In this document: positions 1 through 8,848 of the stretch, piece by piece
How positions within the stretch are numbered: the first letter of the stretch is position 1
Layout: each line of letters opens with the position of its first letter
Assembly: GCA_025350265.1 (NCBI GenBank)
Contig: JANXYD010000181.1
Coordinates: 1 to 33,399 of the forward strand
Direction: 5' to 3'
DNA length: 33,399 nucleotides
From: Hyphomicrobiaceae bacterium
GTDB taxonomy: Bacteria > Pseudomonadota > Alphaproteobacteria > Rhizobiales > Hyphomicrobiaceae
Notes under the pieces: generated by a model
Database searches by the model: none
Seen by the model: the letters and a program-made list of their open reading frames with translations, nothing else
Told to the model about the DNA's origin: nothing
Made by a program: the position numbers and the translations under genes

Positions 1-2
1 TG

Positions 3-119
3 AACGTCGACGCTACCAATGAGGAGGCCAGGGTATTCTACGACCGTGTCGGCTGGGCTACTGTGTCCGAGATGCGCCAGAAGCTGCTGCGCGAAGTCCG
101 CCGTATCGAGCGTGAGTGA
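3..119 (+). CDS. C-terminal fragment of a GNAT-family N-acetyltransferase (5' truncated by window edge)
   Basis: Frame 3 reads NVDATNEEARVFYDRVGWATVSEMRQKLLREVRRIERE*; the N-x-x-A-x-x-FYxRxGW motif is typical of GNAT C-termini. Confidence 0.65.
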   Translation, partial: NVDATNEEARVFYDRVGWATVSEMRQKLLREVRRIERE

Positions 120-222
120 GCGCGGCGCGGGCATGCGTGCGCGCCATGCACTCAGCACTTGCCCAGCCGGTCGCCACCGGTAGAATGCGGCCACGATCCA
201 TCCCCCAACTCCGAGGCATCTC

Positions 223-1230
223 ATGGCCACCACCAATCGCGTCTGCAAGCTCGTCAAGCGGCCACCGCCGGGGCTCGTGCAGCGCGACGTCTGGGCGATC
301 GAGGATCTGCCGTTGCGGGAGCCCGGCCCGGGCGAGTTCCGCGTCAAGATCGGTTATGTGTCGATCGATCCGGCGATGCGCGGCTGGATCAACGACAGCA
401 AATCGTATGTGCCGCCGGTCGGCCTGGGAGAGGTGATGCGGAGCTACTCCGTGGGCACGATCGATGCGTCCAATCATCCCGACTACAAGGTCGGCGACGC
501 CGTGCAGGGGTTGTTCGGCGTGCAGCAAAACGCCATCTCCAATGGCCAGAATGTTGGCCGCGTCGATCTCTCCAAGGCACCCATGCAGCGCTGGGTCGGC
601 GGGCTCGGCATGCCCGGCTGGACGGCCTATTTCGGGCTGCTGGAAGTGGGCCAGCCGAAGTCGGGTGAAACCGTCGTGGTGTCGGCTGCGTCCGGCGCGG
701 TCGGCTCCATCGTCGGCCAGATTGCGAAGCTCAAGGGCTGCCGCGTCGTCGGCATCGCGGGGGGCGCTGAAAAGTGCCGTTTCCTCACCAACGAACTGGG
801 TTTTGATGCCGCCGTCGACTACAAGGCCGGTAATCTCGGGGCCGATCTGAAAGCCGCCTGCCCGAAGGGCATCGATGTCTATTTCGAGAACGTCGGCGGC
901 GAGATCCTGGATGCGGTGTTGCTGCAGATGAATACGTTTGGGCGCATCCCCGTATGCGGACTGATTTCGGCCTATAACGCCACCCGCATGCCCGAGGGAC
1001 CAAAGAACCTGCGCTGCGTGCTGACGCAACGGCTGACCATGCGCGGCATCATCGTGTTCGACTGGGCCAACCGCATTCCCGAAGCGATCCGCGATCTGGC
1101 GACCTGGCACGCCGAGGGTAAGCTTAAAATTCGCGAGGATGTGCGCAAGGGCGGCATCGATGCCTATCCTGAGACTCTGAACCTGCTGTTCTCAGGCGAA
1201 AACAACGGCAAACTGGTGTTGGCGGTGTGA
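223..1230 (+). CDS. NADP-dependent oxidoreductase, MDR superfamily (CurA/YncB/leukotriene B4 dehydrogenase-like)
   Basis: 335-aa ORF with SIDPAMRGWINDSKSYVPPVGLGEVMRS, VSAASGAVGSIVGQIAKLKGCRVVGIAGG (Rossmann) and VYFENVGGEILDAVL motifs. Confidence 0.93.
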   Translation: MATTNRVCKLVKRPPPGLVQRDVWAIEDLPLREPGPGEFRVKIGYVSIDPAMRGWINDSKSYVPPVGLGEVMRSYSVGTIDASNHPDYKVGDAVQGLFGVQQNAISNGQNVGRVDLSKAPMQRWVGGLGMPGWTAYFGLLEVGQPKSGETVVVSAASGAVGSIVGQIAKLKGCRVVGIAGGAEKCRFLTNELGFDAAVDYKAGNLGADLKAACPKGIDVYFENVGGEILDAVLLQMNTFGRIPVCGLISAYNATRMPEGPKNLRCVLTQRLTMRGIIVFDWANRIPEAIRDLATWHAEGKLKIREDVRKGGIDAYPETLNLLFSGENNGKLVLAV

Positions 1231-1820
1231 TGCGCGACGGTCTGACGCTCTACTTCATCCGGCACGGCGAAACCGATTGGAACAAGATCCAGCGCTATCA
1301 GGGCCAGACAGATATCCCCCTCAATGACACCGGGCGGGCGCAGGCCGCCCGCAATGGCCGCGTGCTGGGCTGTGTGCTGGACACCGACCGTGCGCGCTAT
1401 GATTTCGTGGCGAGCCCGCTCGAACGCGCCACCGAGACCATGGAAATCGTGCGTGCTGGCGTGGGGCTGCCGGCACGTCCGTTCGCGTTGGACGATCGCC
1501 TCAAGGAACAGAATTTCGGCCATTGGGAAGGTTTGATCTGGGGCGAACTGCCGGTGCTGGACCCGGTTGGGCTGGCCGCCCGCACGGCAGATACGTGGAA
1601 CTGGACGCCCGAGGGTGGCGAGAATTACGGCATGGTGCGGTTGCGCGTGCAGGCTTGGCTCGATGACCTGGTGCGCGATACCGTCGTCGTCAGCCACGGC
1701 AACATCTCACGCGCGGTGCGTGGTATCCTGCTCGGCCTCGACCAGACCGTGGTGCCAACGCTGCAAGTGCCGCAGGACAAATTTTTGCGCATTGCATCGG
1801 GGCAGGCGGAATGGTTATGA
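1227..1820 (+). CDS. Histidine phosphatase family protein (phosphoglycerate mutase-like)
   Basis: LYFIRHGETDWNKIQRYQGQTDIPLNDTGRAQA (RHG motif), FVASPLERATETMEIV, VVVSHGNISRAVRG; 4-bp overlap with the upstream CDS. Confidence 0.93.
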   Translation: MMRDGLTLYFIRHGETDWNKIQRYQGQTDIPLNDTGRAQAARNGRVLGCVLDTDRARYDFVASPLERATETMEIVRAGVGLPARPFALDDRLKEQNFGHWEGLIWGELPVLDPVGLAARTADTWNWTPEGGENYGMVRLRVQAWLDDLVRDTVVVSHGNISRAVRGILLGLDQTVVPTLQVPQDKFLRIASGQAEWL

Positions 1821-1860
1821 GGGTCAAGCGCGCAGTCGCGCGCCGCAATGGAACCGCATC

Positions 1861-2538
1861 ATGAATAAGCGCCGCATGTCGATCACCTCTATCGGCCGAT
1901 CGATCCGTCTCCGCCCGCGGCTCTATCTCGCCGCACTCGCGGGGCTGGCCATGATGCTGGTGCTGCCGCAGACCCTGTCGGTCATCCTGCGCTCGACCAT
2001 CGCCTGGAACGTCGGCGGCGTCGTCTACCTGATCGCCACGTTCCGGCTTATCCACCGCGCCGGGATCGATAACATTCGTGCGCGCGCAGCCCGCCAGGAC
2101 GACGGCCGCTATGCCATCCTGGTGTTGATCCTGCTCGCCATCTTCGCAAGTTTCGGTGCCATCGCCGGGCTGATCAACGAAGCCAAGGCCGCGCGGGAAC
2201 TGCTCAAGATCGCCTATGTGTCGCTGGCCGCGCTGACCATCTTCGTGTCGTGGACGGTGTTGCAGATCGCCTTCACGCTGCACTATGCGCACGAATACTA
2301 CATGCCCGAGGAAAGCGGACAACCGATGGCGGGGCTGACGTTTCCGGCCGACGACAAGCCTGATTTTTGGGACTTCTTTTATTTCGCGACCTCGATCGGA
2401 GCCACGTCGCAGACGTCCGACGTGGCTATCAAATCCAAACCGTTGCGCCGTGTGGCGACAGCGCACGCGGTGGTCTCGTTCTTCTTCAACACGACCGTGC
2501 TGGCACTGATGATCAATCTCGCCGCCAGCTTGATTTGA
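1861..2538 (+). CDS. DUF1345 domain-containing integral membrane protein
   Basis: From the internal ATG at 1861: MNKRRMSITSIGRSIRLRPRLYLAALAGLAMML...HYAHEYYM...FYFATSIGATSQTSDVAIKSKPLRRVATAHAVVSFFFNTTVLALMINLAASLI; multiple TM segments and DUF1345-like C-terminus. The longer ORF start at 1567 lies inside the upstream gene. Confidence 0.88.
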   Translation: MNKRRMSITSIGRSIRLRPRLYLAALAGLAMMLVLPQTLSVILRSTIAWNVGGVVYLIATFRLIHRAGIDNIRARAARQDDGRYAILVLILLAIFASFGAIAGLINEAKAARELLKIAYVSLAALTIFVSWTVLQIAFTLHYAHEYYMPEESGQPMAGLTFPADDKPDFWDFFYFATSIGATSQTSDVAIKSKPLRRVATAHAVVSFFFNTTVLALMINLAASLI

Positions 2539-2561
2539 CGCGTTCTTTTGAGGGCTCCGCA

Positions 2562-4244
2562 ATGACCACGTCGTCGGCACCAGCGCGCAATGTGGTGGCG
2601 GGACGCACCGTGTTCCTCGAATTGCTCCGCTCGGAAGGCATTACGCACCTGTTCGGCAATCCCGGCACCACCGAATTGCCGGTCATGCATGCGTTGAAGG
2701 AGGTGCCCGAAATCACCTATGTGATGGCGATGCAGGAAAGCCTCGTGGTTGCCATGGCGGATGGGTTTTCGCGCAGTTCCGGACGGCTTGTCGCAGCCAA
2801 CGTGCACGTGGCGCCCGGGCTCGGCAATGCGATGGGCGCGCTCTATAACGCGAAATTCACCGGCACGCCGATGATCCTCACCGCCGGCCAGCAGGAGCAG
2901 GGTCACGGCCTGATGGAGCCGCTGCTGTACGATAATCTGGTGGCGATGTCGGCCCCGTTGGTCAAATGGGCCGTGGAGGTGACACGTCTGGAAGACCTGC
3001 CGCGCATCGTGCGGCGGGCCGCCAAGATCGCCACCACCGCGCCGATGGGACCGGTGTTTATTTCGTTGCCGGGCGATATTCTCAATGCCGAAGCCGGCAT
3101 CGATCTTGGTTTGTCCACGCGCATCGATACAGCGGTTCGACCGACCGACGCAGCCCTTGAGCGGCTCGCCGACCGGCTGCTGCAGGCGCAGCATCCGGTG
3201 ATCGTCAGCGGCGACGAGATCGTCAAATCCGATGCACTCGAGGAAGCGGGCCAACTGGCTGCGATGCTGGGCGCGCCCGCCTATCAGCAAAGCATAGCCT
3301 ACGGCGCGCATTTCCTCTCGGCGCACCCCTGTTACATGGGTGCGCTGACGCGCACCCAGAAAGACACGCACGCCGTCCTCGCTGCGCACGACCTGCTCAT
3401 CGCGCTCGGCACCGACCCCGTGCGCATGTCGGTTTACGCCCCAATCGACGCGATGCCGGGCACCCTGGCGATCGCGCAAATTGGCCTCGTCGATCACGAC
3501 ATTGGCAAGAACCACGCAGTCGAACTGGCGATCAAGGCCGACGTGAAGGCGACGTTGGCCGCGCTGTTGCCGGTGCTGGCCAAACGCGGCGGCGCCGCCT
3601 TGAAGGCGCGTGCGGCGGCAGGCGTCGGCGCGCTGGCGGATACGAACTGGACAGCGCGCCGCGGGAAACTGGCAGCCAGCATTGCCAAGTCATCAGCCAA
3701 AACGCCGATCGATCCCGATTTTGCGACGCTGACTTTGATCGATACTCTGCCTGCAGACGCCATCCTGTTCGACGAATCGCTCACCACCGGGCGCTATGTC
3801 GGGGCACTGCACGCCCATCGCGAACGCTATGGCTATCACGCGCTGGCGTCCGGCGGCATCGGCTGGGCGCTGCCGGCGTCGGTGGGGGCGTGCTTTGCAA
3901 ATCCGGGTCGGCCGGTGGTCTGCTACACCGGCGATGGCAGCGCGATGTATTCGATCCAGGCGCTGTGGACGGCCGCGCATCACAAACTGCCGCTGACCGT
4001 GGTCATCGCCAATAACGGCGGCTACCGCATCATCAAGCAGCGGTTGCTGTCGTTCCACAACGACCGCAATTTCGTCGGGATGGATTTCAAGGACCCGGCC
4101 GTGGATTTCACCGGGCTGGCTAAATCGCTGGGACTTCAGGCGGAGCGCATCACCGAGCCATCGAAGTTGAAGGCCGCACTCGCGCGCGCGCTGGCCGCCG
4201 GCCGCCCCAACCTTGTGGAAGTCGTTGTCGACGGCACGGTTTGA
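2562..4244 (+). CDS. Thiamine pyrophosphate-binding enzyme, benzoylformate decarboxylase-like
   Basis: 560 aa from ATG 2562; HLFGNPGTTELPVMHAL, MAMQESLVVAMADGFSR, ThDP-binding GDGSAMYSIQALWTAAHHKLPLTVVIANNGGYRII. Confidence 0.9.
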   Translation: MTTSSAPARNVVAGRTVFLELLRSEGITHLFGNPGTTELPVMHALKEVPEITYVMAMQESLVVAMADGFSRSSGRLVAANVHVAPGLGNAMGALYNAKFTGTPMILTAGQQEQGHGLMEPLLYDNLVAMSAPLVKWAVEVTRLEDLPRIVRRAAKIATTAPMGPVFISLPGDILNAEAGIDLGLSTRIDTAVRPTDAALERLADRLLQAQHPVIVSGDEIVKSDALEEAGQLAAMLGAPAYQQSIAYGAHFLSAHPCYMGALTRTQKDTHAVLAAHDLLIALGTDPVRMSVYAPIDAMPGTLAIAQIGLVDHDIGKNHAVELAIKADVKATLAALLPVLAKRGGAALKARAAAGVGALADTNWTARRGKLAASIAKSSAKTPIDPDFATLTLIDTLPADAILFDESLTTGRYVGALHAHRERYGYHALASGGIGWALPASVGACFANPGRPVVCYTGDGSAMYSIQALWTAAHHKLPLTVVIANNGGYRIIKQRLLSFHNDRNFVGMDFKDPAVDFTGLAKSLGLQAERITEPSKLKAALARALAAGRPNLVEVVVDGTV

Positions 4245-4269
4245 AGCGTGGCTGCGATGTTGGCCGCCG

Positions 4270-4761
4270 TCAGTAACACCCGGCGATGCAGGTGACGGAT
4301 GGCTTGCTGTTTTCGGTGACGGGTGGTTTTCCAACGTCGGCCATACTGCGGCGTTGGCTGCTGGCTTCAATGGGCTGGCCGATTGGTGCTGCTGCTGGCG
4401 CATCGGCAGGGCCGATGAGTTCGGAGGTTGCCACCCCCGCGCTATCGAACCCGCCATCTTCATCAGCAAGTGCCTGCTTCGCCCGCGCGGCCGCCGCCGC
4501 CGCACGCTCGCTGGGCGGCATGCCGGCGTCGGTCTCCTGTGGCCGCGATGGAGTGCCGGTCACGGCTGGTCGCGGCTCGATTACTTCGGCGACCGCTATG
4601 GGTGCGGCTCCCGCGGGCCATTCCAGTCCCGGCTGCAGGCGCAGGCGCATGGTCTTGGCGTGCACCGGTGCAACCAGCGCGATCGTCGTCAGCGCAACGA
4701 GCAGGCTGAGACCCAATGATTTTGTCCTCAGGCGGTACATCTGGCGACCTGTTTTGACCAA
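4270..4761 (-). CDS. Hypothetical secreted Ala-rich protein with signal peptide
   Basis: 163 aa; signal-like MYRLRTKSLGLSLLVALTTIALVAPVHAKT, Ala/Pro-rich body, C-terminal CIAGCY. Start may be internal (MYRLRT, 4740). Confidence 0.6.
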   Translation of the reverse strand: MVKTGRQMYRLRTKSLGLSLLVALTTIALVAPVHAKTMRLRLQPGLEWPAGAAPIAVAEVIEPRPAVTGTPSRPQETDAGMPPSERAAAAAARAKQALADEDGGFDSAGVATSELIGPADAPAAAPIGQPIEASSQRRSMADVGKPPVTENSKPSVTCIAGCY

Positions 4762-4924
4762 GGTGACGCGAACAATGCCGGATCATGCAAGGCGCGTCCT
4801 AACAATGAGGCTGTCAACTCGCGACAATTTGCAAAAAATTGCGTGTAATGGCAGACGCAGCGCGTGCCTGCGTCGGATCGGGGCACGGGCACCAGGCCTT
4901 GCGGGCCGTTAACCGGAGTAGACG

Positions 4925-5245
4925 ATGCGAAACTCGACGATAAGCATGGGAATGGCTGTGGCCGCCATCGGCTTGGGCAGCGCGGCAATTTCGGCGCCGG
5001 CAGCAGCCAAGACGTGCAAGGACCCGCTGACGGTCAGCTCGCGCTCCACCATCAAGACCGGCGAAGACGCGCGAACCAAGCGTGCGACAGACAACGCCGA
5101 AAAGAAATGGAGCAAGCAGGTGCGCGCAAAATACGGCTTACAATATTACTTCTGGATGCGCTCAGACGCACAAAAGATCGAGTGCCGACAAACCCCGAAA
5201 TCGAGCATCTGCACCGCAACCGCCACGCCGTGCAGCCTGTTGTAA
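4925..5245 (+). CDS. Small secreted cysteine-containing hypothetical protein
   Basis: 106 aa; signal peptide MRNSTISMGMAVAAIGLGSAAISAPAAAKTC; body KKWSKQVRAKYGLQYYFWMRSDAQKIEC...ICTATATPC resembles small secreted Rhizobiales proteins. Confidence 0.65.
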   Translation: MRNSTISMGMAVAAIGLGSAAISAPAAAKTCKDPLTVSSRSTIKTGEDARTKRATDNAEKKWSKQVRAKYGLQYYFWMRSDAQKIECRQTPKSSICTATATPCSLL

Positions 5246-5306
5246 ATATCGACGAGCGACCAATATTAGCGGCAGGCGCTCATTTCACTTTCTCGGAAAA
5301 CCTTTC

Positions 5307-5951
5307 ATGACGCTCAAGGCAGCAATCGTCCCGGTCACGCCGTTTCAGCAGAACTGCACCTTGCTGTTCGATGAAACCACCAAGTCGGGCGTCGTGATCG
5401 ATCCGGGCGGCGATCTTGATCGCATCGAAGACGCGATCAAGCAGATCGGCATGAAGGTCGAGGGCATTCTGCTGACGCACGGGCATATCGACCATACGGC
5501 CGGGGCCGACGAACTGCGCGAGCGCCTGGGTGTCAAAATCACCGGGCCGCATCTCGCCGATAAGTTTTTGATGGATGGTTTGGAAGCGCAGGCGCGGCAA
5601 TACAACTTCCCCGGCGTGCGCAACGTCACCCCGGATCGTTGGCTGGTCGAGGGCGACAGCGTGACGTTGGCGGGCGTGCCGTTTCAGGTGCTCCACTGCC
5701 CCGGGCATTCGCCCGGCTCAGTCGTGTTCGTCAACGTCGATGCCGGGATCGCGATTGTCGGTGACGTGCTGTTCCAGGGTAGCATCGGCCGTACCGATTT
5801 TCCCTATGGCGATACGCAAGCGCTGATATCGGGGGTGCGCACCAAACTGTTTCCGCTCGGCGACGATATCGTGTTCATTTGCGGCCATGGACCGGCCAGC
5901 ACGTTCGGCGAAGAGCGCCGCACCAACCCGTTCGTGGGCGACGCGGCGTAG
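5307..5951 (+). CDS. MBL-fold metallo-hydrolase (glyoxalase II-like)
   Basis: 214 aa from ATG 5307; TLLFDETTKSGVVIDPGGD, LTHGHIDHTAGADEL (HxHxDH), HCPGHSPGSVVFV, VGDVLFQGSIGRTDFP, FICGHGPAST. Confidence 0.93.
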   Translation: MTLKAAIVPVTPFQQNCTLLFDETTKSGVVIDPGGDLDRIEDAIKQIGMKVEGILLTHGHIDHTAGADELRERLGVKITGPHLADKFLMDGLEAQARQYNFPGVRNVTPDRWLVEGDSVTLAGVPFQVLHCPGHSPGSVVFVNVDAGIAIVGDVLFQGSIGRTDFPYGDTQALISGVRTKLFPLGDDIVFICGHGPASTFGEERRTNPFVGDAA

Positions 5952-6121
5952 GTGCCTGCCGAAAGGTCGCCCGTGCCGGTTGCGCAGGCAATTTCGCTGT
6001 AGAAAAAATGATCAAACGCATAAAAAATAATCGATTCAAGTTGCTTAGTTGCAACAGTGTCACATGTGTGAATCTGATTCGTTTGAAATGATACTCTCGC
6101 ATTGCAGGGCGTTCATCATTG

Positions 6122-6157
6122 CCCCTATCAATCTATCGATAGCTGATTGTTAAGGGG
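6122..6157 (+). promoter_or_regulatory. 5'UTR hairpin predicted to sequester the Shine-Dalgarno of the porin gene
   Basis: CCCCT(6122-6126) pairs with AGGGG(6153-6157) and CAATC(6129-6133) with GATTG(6145-6149); GGGG is the likely SD, 8 nt before ATG 6166. Confidence 0.5.
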
Positions 6158-6165
6158 TAGCAGTG

Positions 6166-7026
6166 ATGAGGTTTCAAGTTGGGGTTGTGTTGCGTTCGTT
6201 GGCACTGGGGTGTGTCGCGTCCGGTTTGTTCGCTGCAGGGGCGAGCGCGGATGGAAGCCTGAAAGATGCTCCGGCTCCGGCCGTATCTGACGCACGTGAG
6301 TTCAAGTTTTCCTGGAACGCCGGTGCCGCGACCGACTATGTATTTCGCGGTGTCTCGCAGTCCGCTGGCCGGCCGTCGGCCAATGGCGGCGTCGACCTGA
6401 CGTACGGAATAGCCTACGCCGGCATCGCCTTGTCGACGATCAATTTCGGCAAGGATTTGGCCAACGGCCACGACATCGCGCGGCTGGAAACCGATCTCTA
6501 TTTCGGCATCAAGCCCGTCGTCGGCCCAGTCACCTTCGATATCGGAGCCATTGCCTACACCTATCCGGGGGCCATCTATGGCGTCACCCACACCTACACG
6601 GACACGCCGACCTACGTCGAAGGCAAGATCGGCGCGAGCGGCGACATCTATAAGGGCGGCACCATCGGCGCCACCGCCTACTATTCGCCCGAGTACCAGT
6701 TCAGAGCCGGCAAGGTCGCCACCTTCGAGGGCACGTTCGCACACGCGTTCGCCGAATTCAACGGCATCACGCCGACGTTCAGCGCGTTGGTCGGCCTGCA
6801 GAAGGGCAACAGCACGGCGAGCTATCTTGGCAACTTCGGTAACGGCACCGACAACCTGAAGTACTGGAACGCAGGTGTGACGTTTGGCTTCCTCGAAAAA
6901 TGGTCGCTGGACATGCGCTATTGGGACTCAGACCTCAAGGGCAAAGTCGGCGGCTCCGGTTTCTGCACCGCGTCCACCTTCCAGTGTGGCCAACGTTATC
7001 TCGCCGCGATCAAATATACCTACTGA
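6166..7026 (+). CDS. TorF-family putative porin (Gcw_chp/TIGR02001-like outer-membrane beta-barrel)
   Basis: Signal peptide followed by FKFSWNAGAATDYVFRGVSQSAGRPSANGGVDLTYGIAYAGIALSTINFG...; ends in an outer-membrane-like aromatic C-terminus (AIKYTY). Confidence 0.85.
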   Translation: MRFQVGVVLRSLALGCVASGLFAAGASADGSLKDAPAPAVSDAREFKFSWNAGAATDYVFRGVSQSAGRPSANGGVDLTYGIAYAGIALSTINFGKDLANGHDIARLETDLYFGIKPVVGPVTFDIGAIAYTYPGAIYGVTHTYTDTPTYVEGKIGASGDIYKGGTIGATAYYSPEYQFRAGKVATFEGTFAHAFAEFNGITPTFSALVGLQKGNSTASYLGNFGNGTDNLKYWNAGVTFGFLEKWSLDMRYWDSDLKGKVGGSGFCTASTFQCGQRYLAAIKYTY

Positions 7027-7058
7027 TCGGCTCGTCGGCTGACGACATGCAACCTTTT

Positions 7059-7085
7059 GGGGCGATCTCCGGATCGCCCCTTTTT
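7059..7085 (+). terminator. Rho-independent terminator downstream of the porin gene
   Basis: GGGGCGATC-TCCG-GATCGCCCC followed by TTTTT; 9-bp perfect stem. Confidence 0.88.
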
Positions 7086-7210
7086 GCGTTGCGCGGGGGG
7101 GCGGCTGCAACGGAACGCGTCCGCTTCGACGCGATTGATTTGAAGCCACGGGCCGCGCATGTTAAACGATGCGGCAGGTCCATTTCCTCAGTCCGCCTCG
7201 CAAGGCACTC

Positions 7211-8173
7211 ATGGTTATCGTCTACGACAAAACCGCCGAGTTGACCGGTGCCCGCCCGCGGCATCCCGAAAAGGCCGCACGGCCGGATACACCGGCGCTG
7301 AAAAAGCCTGAATGGATCCGCGTCAGGATGCCGGGATCGCCGGTATATGCCGAGACGCGCGACATCGTCAAAGCGCACGGTCTGGTCACGGTGTGCGAAG
7401 AGGCGCGCTGTCCGAACATTGGTGAATGCTGGTCGCAAAAGCATGCGACGATGATGATCATGGGCGACACGTGCACGCGCGCCTGCGCTTTCTGCAACGT
7501 CGCCACCGGATTGCCGAAGCCACTTGATGCCGATGAGCCGCGCCGGGTCGGTGATGCAGTTGCCAAACTCGGCCTCAAGCACGTCGTCATCACCTCGGTC
7601 GATCGCGACGACCTCTCAGACGGCGGTGCCGGCCATTTCGCCGCAACCATTGCAGCCATTCGTCACGCCACGCCGTCGACGACGATTGAAGTTTTGACGC
7701 CGGATTTCCTGCGCAAGGAGGGCGCGCTCGAGCAAGTGGTTGCAGCCCGCCCCGATGTATTTAATCACAATCTCGAAACGGTACCGGGGCTTTATTTGAA
7801 GATTCGGCCGGGCGCGCGCTATTTTCATTCGCTGCGGCTGCTGCAGCGCGTCAAAGAACTCGATCCGGCGATGTTCACCAAGTCCGGCATCATGGTCGGG
7901 CTCGGCGAAACGCGCGATGAGGTGATGCAGCTGATGGACGATCTGAGGTCTGCGAACGTCGATTTCATGACCATTGGTCAGTACCTGCAACCCACCCGCA
8001 AGCACGCCGAGGTCAAAGCGTTCGTGACGCCCGCAGAGTTCGAGAGCTATGGCCGGATCGGCAAGACCAAGGGTTTCCTGTTGGTGTCGGCCACCCCGCT
8101 GACGCGCTCCAGCCATCACGCGGGCGACGATTTTTCCAGGTTACAAGCGGCTCGGCGATCGTCGATCCGCTGA
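7211..8173 (+). CDS. lipA: Lipoyl synthase
   Basis: [23 protein letters not shown] (radical SAM CxxxCxxC), [53 protein letters not shown]. Confidence 0.97.
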   Translation: MVIVYDKTAELTGARPRHPEKAARPDTPALKKPEWIRVRMPGSPVYAETRDIVKAHGLVTVCEEARCPNIGECWSQKHATMMIMGDTCTRACAFCNVATGLPKPLDADEPRRVGDAVAKLGLKHVVITSVDRDDLSDGGAGHFAATIAAIRHATPSTTIEVLTPDFLRKEGALEQVVAARPDVFNHNLETVPGLYLKIRPGARYFHSLRLLQRVKELDPAMFTKSGIMVGLGETRDEVMQLMDDLRSANVDFMTIGQYLQPTRKHAEVKAFVTPAEFESYGRIGKTKGFLLVSATPLTRSSHHAGDDFSRLQAARRSSIR

Positions 8174-8200
8174 TGCTGGTGGCTGGCCGCCGTTTGCTTA

Positions 8201-8237
8201 GGGTCGCTCCGGTTTTAGTTGAATAGCGGAACGACCC
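8201..8237 (+). terminator. Probable terminator-like hairpin downstream of lipA
   Basis: GGGTCGCTCCG ... CGGAACGACCC (11-bp arms with one mismatch), followed by a T-rich stretch TCGCTCTTTGTTTTG. Confidence 0.5.
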
Positions 8238-8281
8238 TCGCTCTTTGTTTTGTCGTGCTTCTTATCGGAAAACCGCTCACA

Positions 8282-8300
8282 CCCCGGATCTCGTCCGGGG
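8282..8300. repeat. Perfect inverted repeat CCCCGGA-TCTCG-TCCGGGG, possible dispersed palindrome
   Basis: 7-bp perfect arms with 5-nt spacer in the gap between the convergent lipA and the 8322-8732 gene. Confidence 0.55.
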
Positions 8301-8321
8301 CATGCTTTATCCGGAAGCACT

Positions 8322-8732
8322 CTAGCGCCGGACGAATGAACCCACCCGATCCTGGCGCGGGGCCATGGCGCGGATGATCAGGGTTTTGATCAGCTTGAAT
8401 ACGCAATAGAGCGTCAACTCCACCGTCGCCGTCAGCAGCAGCAAAAACAGCGAACGCTGGCCGAGATCGTCGGTGATGGCGGCCCTGATCTTGTAGCGAA
8501 CGTCGCCGGTGAAGAGGCTTTCCACGAGGCGATAAAGGCTGTTGGTGAGCGGGGTCAGCATGGCGTAAAACCAGCCGAGCCATTCGAGCCGGTATGCGTG
8601 CAGATAGGCATAGAGCGCCCACACGACGACGATGGTCGCCAGCAACAACGCGATCTTGCCGAGCAGCAACAGCCAGAACGGCGTCGGCCGCGATGCCGTC
8701 TCTCGGGCGTGGTCCTGCATGCTCATGGTCAT
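8322..8732 (-). CDS. Hypothetical membrane protein (about 2-3 TM segments)
   Basis: MTMSMQDHARETASRPTPFWLLLLGKIALLLATIVVVWALYAYL...SLFLLLLTATVELTLYCVFKLIKTLIIRAMAP; start within the ORF (8780 or 8732) is uncertain. Confidence 0.65.
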   Translation of the reverse strand: MTMSMQDHARETASRPTPFWLLLLGKIALLLATIVVVWALYAYLHAYRLEWLGWFYAMLTPLTNSLYRLVESLFTGDVRYKIRAAITDDLGQRSLFLLLLTATVELTLYCVFKLIKTLIIRAMAPRQDRVGSFVRR

Positions 8733-8848
8733 CGTCTCCCGCCGATCAGGTAGCCCATGCTGATGGCTGCCCGGTGTCATCAGATGCCATCATTCCCAAC
8801 GGAAACGAAAGACGAAAGTGCTGCGGCGGGCACTAATTCCCTAATTGA

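Noticed and set aside
58-1110. 350-aa minus-strand ORF opposite the MDR oxidoreductase
   Set aside because: Antisense shadow of a clearly recognised plus-strand gene; composition (His/Arg/Asp-rich, no motif) is typical of high-GC shadow ORFs.
2379-3515. 378-aa minus-strand ORF opposite the ThDP enzyme
   Set aside because: Fully antisense to a well-supported enzyme gene; no recognisable domain.
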